From the NCBI RefSeq assembly GCF_014201115.1, contig NZ_JACHDO010000001.1, forward strand, positions 7,626,001 through 7,690,000: a stretch of 64,000 nucleotides of DNA, in the 5' to 3' direction. Below the pieces are notes generated by a model. The model was not told the origin of the DNA. It was given only the letters and a program-made list of their open reading frames with translations, and ran no database searches. Shown in pieces: positions 32,446-40,784 of this stretch. Within the stretch, counting starts at the first letter, position 1. The number at the start of each line of letters is the position of its first letter. A program made the position numbers and the translations under genes. The stretch comes from Nocardiopsis metallicus. GTDB lineage: Bacteria; Actinomycetota; Actinomycetes; Streptosporangiales; Streptosporangiaceae.

Positions 32446-32593
32446 CCATGTGAGTACTCACGGATTTTCGTTGCTGTTTGCTCAGACTCAGCGACTTCTC
32501 GGAAGTACGCAGTCATGCCTTCGCCGCTGAAGACCGCGTCCCATGCATCCACGATGACCCCACGTGCGTTAACCGCAGTGTCAATGCGGAGCA
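32446..32593 (-). pseudogene. XRE-DUF5753 regulator, middle part between IS66 copy 2 and IS5
   Basis: About 49 codons (LRIDTAVNARGVIVDAWDAV ... TATKIREYSH) that correspond to the segment just after the helix-turn-helix. The 5' part with the HTH is missing: the IS5-family element starts at about 32594, and no HTH is seen on its far side, so that part was deleted. Confidence 0.75.
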
Positions 32594-33497
32594 CTGAGCG
32601 CTTTTCATCCTGCTTCTCGGAGTTGGAGGGCGAGCACGGCTCGGGTGATCTCACCGGCCCGTCGCGGGCAGCACCGCAGCCGGCGTAGCACGTCCCAGTT
32701 CTTGAGCTGGGCGATGGCCCGCTCGCCCGGGCCGCGAAGCTTGGCGTGCTCGGAGTTGGCGTCCTTCTTCCACTGCGGCTTGCCCCGGCCCTTGAACGGG
32801 CAGAACACCACGTCCGAGAGCCCCACGTACCCCTTGTCACCCAAGCCGAGGAGCCCCGCGGCAGCGATGCGCTCGGCGATCCTCCATACCCGTGCGGCTC
32901 TGGTGTCGTGCACCGAGCCCAGGAGTGACCACGAGGTCCACAAGGGCTCGCCGTCCGGGGCCGCGACGACCTGGATATTCATGCCGTGCCGCTTGTGCTT
33001 GCCCGAATAGAACGGGCGGTCGGCCGCGACGCGGTCGCAGGCAATGAGCGTGCCGTCCACAATCACATACCCCCACCCTGTGCGGCGTGCGCGGCGCAAC
33101 CCCTGCTCCAGGGTGGGTGCCAGCTTCGCGAGCAGGGCCGTGGTCTCGCGCACGTACCGCCAGGCGGTTGTGGTGCCCACCCCGAAACCGGCCGCGAGGT
33201 GGGTGAACGTCTCGCCCTTGTACAGATGGACCAGCACGAGCAGGGCCTGCTGTGCGGGGTCCAGGCGTCGCCATCGGGAACCGGTGTTCTTGCGGTGGGT
33301 GCGGATGGTGCGGGCGGCCAGGTTCAAGGTCCGGCGTGACAGGGGCAGCGCGGCACGGTAGAAAAGCATGTGGAGCCTCTGGTGGGCTGGTTTTCTTGGT
33401 CGTTAACTCATCTACCAGGGGCTTCTTGCTGTCAGGGGAGGTTTCGGGTAGTCGGTGCGAGCCTGTGACCAGCACCTTCAGGATGAAAAAGGCTCAG
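32594..33497 (-). mobile_element. IS5-family element
   Basis: Imperfect 19-bp terminal repeats: CTGAGCGCTTTTCATCCTG at 32594-32612 and the complement of CTGAGCCTTTTTCATCCTG at 33479-33497 (17/19). One transposase gene fills it. No target duplication is visible, because the left flank is a gene remnant and the right flank is the group II intron. Confidence 0.8.
32605..33369 (-). CDS. IS5-family transposase
   Basis: A 254-aa DDE transposase. An N-terminal HTH_Tnp_4-like domain covers about 35-85 (RWRRLDPAQQALLVLVHLYKG...FGVGTTTAWRYV). The catalytic Asp lies in YVIVDGTLI (about 107), the second Asp in LLGLGDKGYVG (about 180) and Glu in GPGERAIAQLKNW (about 217). The stop codon lies inside the left terminal repeat. 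The frame is intact. Confidence 0.9.
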   Translation of the reverse strand: MLFYRAALPLSRRTLNLAARTIRTHRKNTGSRWRRLDPAQQALLVLVHLYKGETFTHLAAGFGVGTTTAWRYVRETTALLAKLAPTLEQGLRRARRTGWGYVIVDGTLIACDRVAADRPFYSGKHKRHGMNIQVVAAPDGEPLWTSWSLLGSVHDTRAARVWRIAERIAAAGLLGLGDKGYVGLSDVVFCPFKGRGKPQWKKDANSEHAKLRGPGERAIAQLKNWDVLRRLRCCPRRAGEITRAVLALQLREAG

Positions 33498-34112
33498 GTG
33501 CGCCACGAGGCGCTGTTCAAACACATATCCGAGTGGAGGTGAAAGCAACTCCGCCGCCTTCTCGTCGTAGCGAGAAGGTGAAGCAAGGGGCAGTCTGAAG
33601 CGGAGATCGCCGCCAAGGACGGGAAGCAGCCCTGACAATGCCTGGATGGCCCAGTACTACCGGATGGGTCATGCCGCGGTTAGCGAGATGGGACGGTATA
33701 CGAAAGGAACCGGTGCCATAAAACCCCCTAATTTTTCGCCAGCTCTAACCCGGTGGATCCGGGCTGGAAAGCAGTGCGCATCCACCAACGGAGAGGACCA
33801 TAGTTCTCTCTCGTGGTGGAAAACTCCCGAGCCGGTATGTGAGATCTGGCAGGGAGGCCCTGGTGAAGGTCTACGGCGTAACCAGGGCGATACTGCGGGG
33901 GTAAAGCCGGGTACCTCGCCCGTCGATCGGAGAACAGCGAACGTGGGAACCACCGGTCCTCACTCCCTTCCCTTCTCGATGCCATCGAGAAAGGAAAGGA
34001 TAGGTGCGATGCTCACCGAAGAAGGCCAGTGGGGCGGAGACGCCGTAGTAGTCCGAGACCGGGAAAGCCGGTCACATGGCGAAGGGCGGCAGCGATTCCA
34101 AGGAGAACACAG

Positions 34113-35582
34113 GTGAATGCAAGATCCGAAGACGCACCGGTGAACACCGGAGCTTCGATCGTATGGCCGGATTCCGATACCGCCTACTTTCGGGTACGGA
34201 AGATGCAGACCAAACTCCATCAATGGGCGAAGGAGGATTCTTCACGCAGGTTCGATGACGTATTCAACCTGGTCTATGATCCGGCGTTCCTGGTCGATGC
34301 GTTCGAACGCACCGCCCGGAACAAAGGTGCCAGGACAGCAGGAGTCGACGGGGTCACCGTGCACATGGTCCGATCCCGTATCGGAAGGGATGCGTTCCTC
34401 CAACAGGTGCGCGACCTGCTCAAAAGCGGGGAATTCCGACCCAGTGAAGTACGTCGGGTGGCGATCCCCAAAGCGGGCGGGAAGCTGCGCAAGCTGGGGA
34501 TCCCCACCGTGATCGACAGAGTGGTTCAGGCATCACTGAAAGCGGTGCTGGAACCGGTCTTCGAGGCGGACTTCCTTCCCTGCTCCTATGGTTTTCGGCC
34601 CAACCGGCGCGCTCAGGACGCGATCGCCGAGATCCACAGCCTCGCCTCACCGGTGAAGAACCACCACTGGGTTCTGGAAGCCGACATCAAAGCGTGCTTC
34701 GACGAGATCGATCACACCTCTTTGATGGATAGGGTGAGAGGACGGGTCAAGGACAAGCGGACCAACGCGCTGGTGAAATCGTTCTTGAAATCCGGCGTGA
34801 TGACACAGTCCGGGAATCGAGAGGAGACCATCACCGGGACGCCGCAAGGCGGAATCCTGTCACCGTTGCTGGCCAACATCGCGTTGTCAGCACTGGACGA
34901 ATACATCGCAGCGCAATGGGAAACCAGTGCATACCGTAGACGTGTTCGTCGCCAGAAGGGAATCGGTAACTGGAAACTGGTTCGTTACGCTGATGACTTC
35001 GTCATCATGGTGCAAGGGAGCCGTGACCGGGCCGAGGTCTTGAAAGAAGAGGTGAGCCAGGTACTGACCCCGTTAGGGCTGCGCTTGGCCGAGGAGAAAA
35101 CCGGGGTTGTCCATATCGACCAGGGGTTCGATTTCCTCGGGTTTCATATTCGCCGCAGGGTGAAGAGAGGGACCCGACGTCGGTACGTCTACACCATCCC
35201 GTCTAAGAAATCCGTTCAGGCGATCAAGGACGGGGTGCGGCGGGCAACGAACAGACCCACCCGGAACACGGCCACCGAACGCAAGATCGCGGAGGTGGAC
35301 ACGATGGTTCGGGGGTGGGCGAACTACTTCCGTCATGGTGTGTCCAAGAAGATGTTCTCCACTGTGGATTCCTTTTCCTGGTGGAGGTTGTCTTCTTGGA
35401 TCCGCCGCAAGCACTCCAATATTGGTCTGCGTGAGTTGAGGCGGCGGTTCACCGATCGTGGGTGGCGGCTCGCCTATCAGGGATCTGTTTTCCGTGGCGC
35501 ATCCAACGTCACGGTGTCCCGGTATCGGTTCAGGGGGTATTCGATTCCCACCCCGTGGACCACACGACCTGCAACCTGTTGA
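34113..35582 (+). CDS. ltrA: group II intron reverse transcriptase/maturase
   Basis: A 489-aa protein from GTG 34113 (AAGGAGAACACAG upstream). RT domains: GVDGVTVHMV near 80, VRRVAIPKAGGKLRKLGIPT near 113, FLPCSYGFRPNRRAQDA near 155, PQGGILSPLLANI near 250 and the active site RYADDFVIM near 293. The maturase (X) domain follows (VRGWANYFRHGVSKKMF, about 400). No HNH endonuclease domain is seen at the C-terminus. It supports splicing and mobility of the surrounding intron. The stop lies 11 bp before domain V. Confidence 0.95.
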   Translation: MNARSEDAPVNTGASIVWPDSDTAYFRVRKMQTKLHQWAKEDSSRRFDDVFNLVYDPAFLVDAFERTARNKGARTAGVDGVTVHMVRSRIGRDAFLQQVRDLLKSGEFRPSEVRRVAIPKAGGKLRKLGIPTVIDRVVQASLKAVLEPVFEADFLPCSYGFRPNRRAQDAIAEIHSLASPVKNHHWVLEADIKACFDEIDHTSLMDRVRGRVKDKRTNALVKSFLKSGVMTQSGNREETITGTPQGGILSPLLANIALSALDEYIAAQWETSAYRRRVRRQKGIGNWKLVRYADDFVIMVQGSRDRAEVLKEEVSQVLTPLGLRLAEEKTGVVHIDQGFDFLGFHIRRRVKRGTRRRYVYTIPSKKSVQAIKDGVRRATNRPTRNTATERKIAEVDTMVRGWANYFRHGVSKKMFSTVDSFSWWRLSSWIRRKHSNIGLRELRRRFTDRGWRLAYQGSVFRGASNVTVSRYRFRGYSIPTPWTTRPATC

Positions 35583-35593
35583 GGAACCGTGGA

Positions 35594-35627
35594 GAGCCCG
35601 TTGCGTTGAAAGGCGCACGGCGGGTTC
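35594..35627 (+). ncRNA. group II intron domain V
   Basis: A 34-nt catalytic hairpin: a seven-pair lower stem GAGCCCG/CGGGTTC (one G-U) with the AGC triad, a CG/GC bulge region and a GAAA-containing loop. This is the most conserved intron element. Confidence 0.8.
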
Positions 35628-35763
35628 GGAGGGCGGGCCGTGGAAACCTGTCGTGAGTGATCACGGTAAGGCGCCACGGTCCGACCCTACTGCTTCGTGG
35701 CCTGTGGGAGCGTTCTGAAGAAGTGCACATCGATCTGCCCACCGGGGAATCAGGGCGCGGAAA

Positions 35764-37236
35764 TTACGAAGTTCCCTCTCCCTTCGCCCAAGCCGTGACG
35801 AGCTTGCTGGCGTCGGGGCGGCGAGGCATAGCAAGGATGATCAGGTCGCCCTCGCGGATTCGGGTGCGGGGTGTTGGAATGAGTACGTGTGAACCGCGCA
35901 CGACGGTGGTCACTAGCCCGTGAGGCGGGTCCAGCTCATCCAGTTGCTTACCCACGATGTACAGGCCGGGTGTGGCGGTCACTTCGATGAGTTCGGTGTT
36001 GACGTCACTGAGGGGCACATCTGAGGCTACCGGGGCGAGAGAATTTTCGTTGTCGCCTTGCGTCAGCCCGAGCCAGCGTGCTGCCGTCTGTATGCTCGCC
36101 CCCTGGACGGCCGCCGACACCAGGACCACGAAGAAGACCACGTTGAAGATCAGCGGCCCGTCAGGGTGACCTGCCACGAATGGGAAGGTGGCCAGCACGA
36201 TCGGCACCGCACCGCGCAAACCAACCCAACTGATGAACACCAGTTCCCGCCAGTTGTAGCCGAACCACACCAGGGACACCATCACCGCTATCGGGCGTGC
36301 CACCAAGACGAGCATGACGGCGACGGCCAGCGCGGGTGCGGTCACGGCAGGCAATTCGGAGGGGAAGACGAGCATCCCCAACATGAGGAACAGTCCTACC
36401 TCGGCGGTGTTGGAGAGCCCTTCGTGGAAGGTTCGGATCCCCCGTCGGTGCAACGGTGCGCGTGCACCCACCAGCAAGCCGGTGATATAGACGGCCAGGA
36501 AACCGGACGCCCCGAGGGCAGCGGCGGTCCCGTAGGAAATTCCTGCTACAGCCAGAGCCAATACGGGGTAGACACCCGCGGGCCCCAGGTTGATACGCGA
36601 CAGCAGCCAGCTACCGGCCCAACCGACCAGGAGTCCGACAGCGATCCCCCCGCCCAGTTGGACGAGGGCAAACATTCCCCAATCAGTAGGAGTGGGAGCA
36701 CCCTGCCAGGTCGCGACCAGTCCCACCGTGAGCATGATGGCGATCGGATCGTTCGCCCCGGACTCCACCTCCAGCAAGGAGGCGAGTTTGCGAGGCAACG
36801 GTGCCTTGCGCAGCATCGCGAAGACCGCTGCTGCGTCGGTAGACGCTACGACCGCGCCGATCAAGAAGGCTGTCAGCGGTTCGACGTCCAGTAGGAGGTA
36901 GGTGCCCCACCCCAGGATTCCAGCGGTCACGACGACGCCGACGGTTGCCAGCAAGAACCCGGGGGCCGCAGCACGGCGGACGTCGCCGGGCTTGGTGGTC
37001 AAGCCGCCCTCGAACAGAATCAACAGCAACGCCACGGTCCCGCCGATCTGGGCGATACGGGGGTCCTCCAGGGAAAGAAACCCCAGCCCGTCATCGGCGA
37101 TGAGCATGCCCAATGCCATGAAGAGGAGCAAACCTGGCATGCGTATTCGGCTGGCGAACCCGGCAGCTAGGATGGCCCCCATCAACAAGAGTCCAGTTGC
37201 CAGAATCCATCCATCGGCAGGCAGTTGAACGGACAT
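35764..37236 (-). CDS. K+/H+ antiporter of the CPA1 family (CvrA/NhaP2-like)
   Basis: A 490-aa protein with 12-13 membrane segments in the first 390 residues. Conserved CPA1 parts are visible: ILFEGGLTT near 75, GAVVASTDAAAVFAML near 126 and LEVESGANDPIAIMLTVG near 153 (the ND ion-binding pair). A C-terminal RCK_C-type domain (about 405-480, TELIEVTATPGLYIVGKQL..., LIPTPRTRIREGDLIILAM) marks the potassium/proton branch. It expels K+ in exchange for H+ under regulation. It is divergent from the universal stress gene (46 bp apart), so the two may share control. Confidence 0.92.
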   Translation of the reverse strand: MSVQLPADGWILATGLLLMGAILAAGFASRIRMPGLLLFMALGMLIADDGLGFLSLEDPRIAQIGGTVALLLILFEGGLTTKPGDVRRAAAPGFLLATVGVVVTAGILGWGTYLLLDVEPLTAFLIGAVVASTDAAAVFAMLRKAPLPRKLASLLEVESGANDPIAIMLTVGLVATWQGAPTPTDWGMFALVQLGGGIAVGLLVGWAGSWLLSRINLGPAGVYPVLALAVAGISYGTAAALGASGFLAVYITGLLVGARAPLHRRGIRTFHEGLSNTAEVGLFLMLGMLVFPSELPAVTAPALAVAVMLVLVARPIAVMVSLVWFGYNWRELVFISWVGLRGAVPIVLATFPFVAGHPDGPLIFNVVFFVVLVSAAVQGASIQTAARWLGLTQGDNENSLAPVASDVPLSDVNTELIEVTATPGLYIVGKQLDELDPPHGLVTTVVRGSHVLIPTPRTRIREGDLIILAMPRRPDASKLVTAWAKGEGTS

Positions 37237-37282
37237 CTTCCCCCATGGTCAGCAGTGTGGCGGTTGTGGAAGGAGCCTATCG

Positions 37283-38110
37283 GTGAGGCTGCGACTGGGA
37301 CGGCAGGGGCACCCACCTTGGGTGGGGCCGTCTGCGATCGAGCGGCTGCTGGTGCCTTTGGATGGCTCGCGGGAGGCGGCGTCGGCCCTTGAGCCCGCAC
37401 TGAGAATTGCTCGCACTTTGCAGGTTCCTATGGAACTTTTGACCGTTTATGACCAGGTGAACGGTAGATGGTGCCAGAACATCGACGACATCGCCGCAGA
37501 CCTTCCCTATGAGCACCTCGGCGTGTCCGTGGTGGGCTCGGGGTGGGCGGGCGACGTGATCGTCAACACCGTGGCTGAGGAACCGGGCACGGTGGTGTGC
37601 ATGTCCACTCACAACCGTGACCGGTTCTCACGCCTTGTTGCGGGGAGCGTGACCGAACACGTCCTGCATCGGGTTTCCGAGCCGGTATTGATGGTTGGCC
37701 CGTGCTACCGGCCTGACGAGACCGGTGTTCTCTTTGAGCGAGCCGTGGTCTGTCAGGATGGCGGTCCACGCGATGCGGTCAGCTTGGTAGTCGCTGAGAA
37801 CTGGGCGCACCAGCTCAAACTGGAATTGGAACTGGTGCACGCCTGCCTGCCTCCCACAGCTCGCTCTGAAGCTTCTCTTTCAGCCGCAGCGAAGCGTTTG
37901 GAGGAACGCGGCTTGGCTGCCCGAGACGTGGTCGTGGACGGTGAGGACCCAGCTCAGAGCCTTATCGAGCTGTTTGAGCAGCGTCCTGGTGCGATGGCAG
38001 TACTTACAAGTCGCGCTCGCGTAGGTCTGCCCAAGTTCGTCTTGGGCAGTGTCAGCTCCAAGGTGCTGGAATACAGTCCAATACCCCTGCTCATCATTCG
38101 GGCTCCGTAG
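37283..38110 (+). CDS. universal stress protein, two USP domains
   Basis: A 275-aa protein from GTG 37283 with AAGGAG seven bases upstream. Domain 1 (about 17-130) starts IERLLVPLDGSREA and has GSVTEHVLHRVSEPVLMVG, the usual end with the Gly-rich nucleotide loop. Domain 2 (about 145-275) is less conserved (AVVCQDGGPRDAV...FVLGSVSSKVLEYSPIPLLII). Tandem USP proteins bind ATP in actinobacteria and are linked to hypoxia or stress. The antiporter next to it suggests a shared stress cargo module. Confidence 0.88.
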   Translation: MRLRLGRQGHPPWVGPSAIERLLVPLDGSREAASALEPALRIARTLQVPMELLTVYDQVNGRWCQNIDDIAADLPYEHLGVSVVGSGWAGDVIVNTVAEEPGTVVCMSTHNRDRFSRLVAGSVTEHVLHRVSEPVLMVGPCYRPDETGVLFERAVVCQDGGPRDAVSLVVAENWAHQLKLELELVHACLPPTARSEASLSAAAKRLEERGLAARDVVVDGEDPAQSLIELFEQRPGAMAVLTSRARVGLPKFVLGSVSSKVLEYSPIPLLIIRAP

Positions 38111-38113
38111 ATT

Positions 38114-38142
38114 TACGGGGTTGTCTTCCGGTGTGCCCCGTA
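38114..38142 (+). terminator. possible terminator of the stress gene
   Basis: TACGGGG (38114-38120) pairs with CCCCGTA (38136-38142) directly after the stop codon at 38108-38110. There is no T run. Confidence 0.4.
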
Positions 38143-38203
38143 GCACTGAGTCCCTCTCAGCCCCACCACAAGGAACAGCTGTATCTGAAGGCGCGGTATC
38201 GGG

Positions 38204-38707
38204 TTACTCCAACTGCTGCGTTAGATGGCTGATCCAGTCGGTGTACTCCTCGATGGGGGTTGCGGTTCGGCACCCGGCGCACCACACACCGTTTTCACCG
38301 CTCCGTCTGGTGAGCATCATTAGCTCGCACTCCGGGCACGGTACGCCGTCCAAGGACACGGTCTTTACCGTCTGCCCAGTCATGGCCAGGGCGCGGCGGT
38401 ACAGCCACAACAGCTCCTGTCCGGCCTCGGTACCCGCCAGCTCGGGGTAGGCGTCCACGTACTCGGGACGGACGATTCCGAGAACGTCTTCAGGCAGGTG
38501 GCCGAGGTCTTCGATGGTGAGTTCGCGACGCATCGGTTCGGGCTCCAAACTGATCAGCCCCAGCACGAAGCGGTCGAGCAGCGCACAGGCCTCGCGGATC
38601 GCTGCGGGCCGGTGTCCCCAGGACACATCAGTCGGTGCGGCGTCGAGTCCGGCGACCGTGCGGACACGCTCTTCCCACGACAGCAGGACGCTGCTCATGG
38701 TCACCAT
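38204..38707 (-). CDS. hypothetical protein with C-terminal zinc ribbon
   Basis: A 167-aa soluble protein. The first 110 residues are helical and acidic (SSVLLSWEERVRTVAGLDAA, AYPELAGTEAGQELLWLYRR). The C-terminal part has CPECELMML...GVWCAGC, a four-Cys zinc ribbon at about 123-146. I do not recognise the family; proteins of this build occur in actinobacterial plasmids and islands. ATG 38707 was chosen (GGAAGTAG upstream), with ATG 38698 as an alternative. Confidence 0.65.
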   Translation of the reverse strand: MVTMSSVLLSWEERVRTVAGLDAAPTDVSWGHRPAAIREACALLDRFVLGLISLEPEPMRRELTIEDLGHLPEDVLGIVRPEYVDAYPELAGTEAGQELLWLYRRALAMTGQTVKTVSLDGVPCPECELMMLTRRSGENGVWCAGCRTATPIEEYTDWISHLTQQLE

Positions 38708-38838
38708 GAACCGGTCTACTTCCAGGTCGATGGGCGCGAGCAGGGTGGTGGGGTGACCACCACGTCTCGGACGGGGCGAAGAGGCGCTGGCCGCTCGCGG
38801 TCTGCCTGCTCTCTGTCGCGACCGGAGCCGGGATCGGA

Positions 38839-39141
38839 GTGGTGTTCGACGGACCCCTGGACCTCATGATCCTCGCCGCGGTGATGTGCGCGGTTCTGGC
38901 GGTGGTCTGGCTGATCACCGACAAGGGCGGGTGGAAGGTCTCCGTGCACTCCCTGGTCGCTGTGACTGGAGCTGCCATCGCGACGTTGCTGTACGGGGCC
39001 TGGGCGGCTTTGGCGGTCTGGCCGCTCGCTCTCCTTGTCGGCTGGTCCCGGGTCCAGCTCAAGGCGCACACACGGGCGCAGGTAATCGTCGGTGCCCTGC
39101 TGGGCGGTCTGGCCGCTGTGTCGTTCACCGTGTTGAGATGA
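38839..39141 (+). pseudogene. PAP2-like membrane protein, N-terminus out of frame
   Basis: 100 codons from GTG 38839 with three membrane segments and the end of a PAP2 phosphatase domain (WKVSVHSLVAVTG, LLVGWSRVQLKAHTRAQVIV, GALLGGLAAVSF). The same frame continues upstream without a start codon as far as the stop at 38707-38709 and reads like real protein (RRWPLAVCLLSVATGAGIG). GTG 38753, in another frame, would give a natural start (VTTTSRTGRR). This points to a frameshift near 38785 and an originally longer protein. The catalytic Arg/His of true PAP2 enzymes are only partly present (SR...HT). Confidence 0.55.
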
Positions 39142-39360
39142 AGGCCTGCGGGTAAGGTTGCTCTCAGTGATGGCCCTCGGGCCCGAGGTACGTGATGGTA
39201 TCGGCGGTTTCGCTGCCATCACCGTGTCATCACGGGGAGCGGAAGTGACCGGAACCAACGGGGACTAACCGGCGTCTCGCCGTGCCCCCGTTGGCCCCAA
39301 TGTCGCAGCTCAGACGGGTATCTGTGTCTAGAACCCCTGCTGTGCAGGGGATCCAGGACT
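39142..39360. other. island end region before attR
   Basis: No gene. The palindrome CCTCGGGCCCGAGG lies at 39175-39188, and the hairpin CCCCTGCTGTGCAGGGG lies about 10 bp before attR. These may be integrase or accessory-factor sites of the attP arm. Confidence 0.35.
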
Positions 39361-39395
39361 TTCCTCTCTGTCACCGGGCTGTCGATTTGTGCTAT
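39361..39395. other. attR of the island
   Basis: The second copy of the 35-bp att sequence, with the 16-bp core at 39380-39395. It ends 27 bp before the start of the 57-aa gene, so the element sits in the leader region of that gene. Confidence 0.7.
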
Positions 39396-39422
39396 CCGCG
39401 CAGTCCAGGCAGGCTTCCTCAC

Positions 39423-39596
39423 ATGGATGATTCGAAGAAGAGCCTGGAAGACCTCGTCCGTGACGAGCTCGGTGACGAGCCGTCCCAGGAGGCGAAGGAC
39501 TACGCGCGTGAGCTCTACGAGCGTTACAAGCTACCCGCCGCGGACACTACAGCCTCCGCCTCCACCGCCGAGACCACCGCTCCCTCCGAGGAGTAG
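39423..39596 (+). CDS. 57-aa acidic protein, unknown function
   Basis: ATG 39423 opens MDDSKKSLEDLVRDELGDEP, then a helix SQEAKDYARELYERYKL and an Ala/Thr/Ser-rich tail. I recognise no family. It is the first chromosomal gene right of attR, with only 27 bp of leader left outside the island, so insertion has probably replaced its promoter. The ribosome site is weak. Confidence 0.5.
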   Translation: MDDSKKSLEDLVRDELGDEPSQEAKDYARELYERYKLPAADTTASASTAETTAPSEE

Positions 39597-39673
39597 GAAC
39601 CGACCACGCCCCCAGTACGGCGACGCACGGACCTCACGACCGGCGGCAAGGCGCTCCAGAACACGATCGGCTC

Positions 39674-40243
39674 TCAACCGGGGCGGTCGGATTCCCGGTC
39701 GTCGCCGTCCCACACGAGTTCGAACCACACCTGGCGGCCCCGCCCGTCGCGGCGTGGTTCGGTACCCCATTTGCTGGAGAGCGCCTCGACCAGATCCAGA
39801 CCCCGGCCGTGTTCGGCCGTGTCATAGGGGTCCCGGTGCTGGGGTTGAGGGGCCTCCGTCGTGTTGCCGAGGTCCCGCACCTCCACGCGGGCCCACCCCG
39901 GCGCGTGCTGTACGCACACCTCGAACTTCCCGGTGTCATGGCCCGAAGCGCTGTGGGTGACGGCGTTGGTGGCGAGCTCGCTGGTCAACAGCGTCGCGGT
40001 GGTCAGCTCCGGTGATGTCGCCAGCTGACGGGCGACGAATCTGCGTGCGTAGGCGATCTGGCTGGGCAGGCCGGGAAAACGTCTGCGTGCCGGACGTGGC
40101 ACCGGACGCGGTGCCGCGCTGGATCGGTATGTGCTGCTGGACTCTTCCATGGAATTCGCCGGACGTTGGGGACGGTGGAGAGGTGCCGACGTCGTCTGGG
40201 GCGGATGCGAAGGCGTGGAATAAGGGGCTGCGGTCTCATGCAA
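39674..40243 (-). CDS. HATPase_c_2 (RsbW-like) regulatory protein
   Basis: A 189-aa protein from ATG 40243 (CGGGGAGTG upstream); ATG 40150 is an alternative that removes a Pro/Ser-rich leader. GHKL motifs: N box SELATNAVTHS (about 89-99), G1 VRDLGN (about 123) and G2 HGRGLDLVEAL (about 145). It is of the same class as the protein at 7705, and no partner gene is adjacent. It is probably an anti-sigma kinase or a phosphorelay component. Confidence 0.8.
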   Translation of the reverse strand: MHETAAPYSTPSHPPQTTSAPLHRPQRPANSMEESSSTYRSSAAPRPVPRPARRRFPGLPSQIAYARRFVARQLATSPELTTATLLTSELATNAVTHSASGHDTGKFEVCVQHAPGWARVEVRDLGNTTEAPQPQHRDPYDTAEHGRGLDLVEALSSKWGTEPRRDGRGRQVWFELVWDGDDRESDRPG

Positions 40244-40784
40244 GTGGGTTCACTCCCCGGGGAAGTGTGTTCGAGGGCAGGGCTGAACTGGCGCCTGGCC
40301 CTCGAAGCGTCCATGCCCGAAACGGGTCACGGCGCGAGGTGGACACACGGGGCGAAGCCCCCTGGGGCAGGGAGGGACACGGCTCGGTATCGCTGGGGGT
40401 GCGGTACGAGGGTGGCGGCACGCGGTGGGGGAGAAGCCGCGGGGCTTCACCCTGGACGGTGGCGTGGCCTGGGGGTTGGCCGTGGCGGATGGTCATGTCT
40501 GGTGTGGGGGGTGCCCTACGACACTGCAGGGCCTACTCGCGCTCAGCATACGCTCCGTGCCTCCTTGGCGACCCGGTCGACCTGGTCCGGACAGGGTAAC
40601 CCTGCCTGAGCTGGGTAAAGGGAGCGTTTAACAAGCTGGGGAGCCTGGTTGGGGCTGGATATCGGCGGGGATACGTGCCCTTGAGGCGTTCCCGTGGAGA
40701 ATAACGATTTGGTGAAGACCGCCTGAATTTTGCTACTTGGTTCGGTCTTGCGCGTGGTGTGGATCACCCGACAGGGTATGTGGC
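40244..40784. other. intergenic region without a supported gene
   Basis: All frames in this 540-bp stretch look like shadows. One inverted repeat is present (TTCGAGGGC 40270-40278 with GCCCTCGAA 40298-40306). The AT-richer part at 40,700-40,740 may be the promoter of the glycosyltransferase gene. Confidence 0.4.

Larger units (their letters stand above)
33498..35690 (+). mobile_element. group II intron
   Basis: The 5' end is placed at GTGCG (33498-33502), the conserved start, right after the IS5 end. A structured, AT-richer RNA part (33500-34110) precedes the reverse transcriptase in domain IV. Domain V is at 35594-35627: GAGCCCG pairs with CGGGTTC (with the AGC triad at 35595-35597), with a TTGAAAG loop. 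A domain VI-like stem and the CCCTAC end put the 3' boundary near 35690. Both boundaries are estimates. Confidence 0.75.
19447..39395. mobile_element. integrated element of about 19.9 kb (decayed AICE-like island)
   Basis: A 35-bp direct repeat (19447-19481 and 39361-39395, 33/35 identical) bounds the region. The tyrosine integrase and excisionase-like genes lie just inside the left repeat and read towards it, the classic arrangement. Inside are regulators, a DUF2637 protein typical of actinomycete plasmids and AICEs, a nucleotide/radical-SAM cassette, stress genes and four secondary insertions. No FtsK/TraB translocase and no replication gene was seen, so it may be mobilisable only in trans, or dead. 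Confidence 0.75.
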
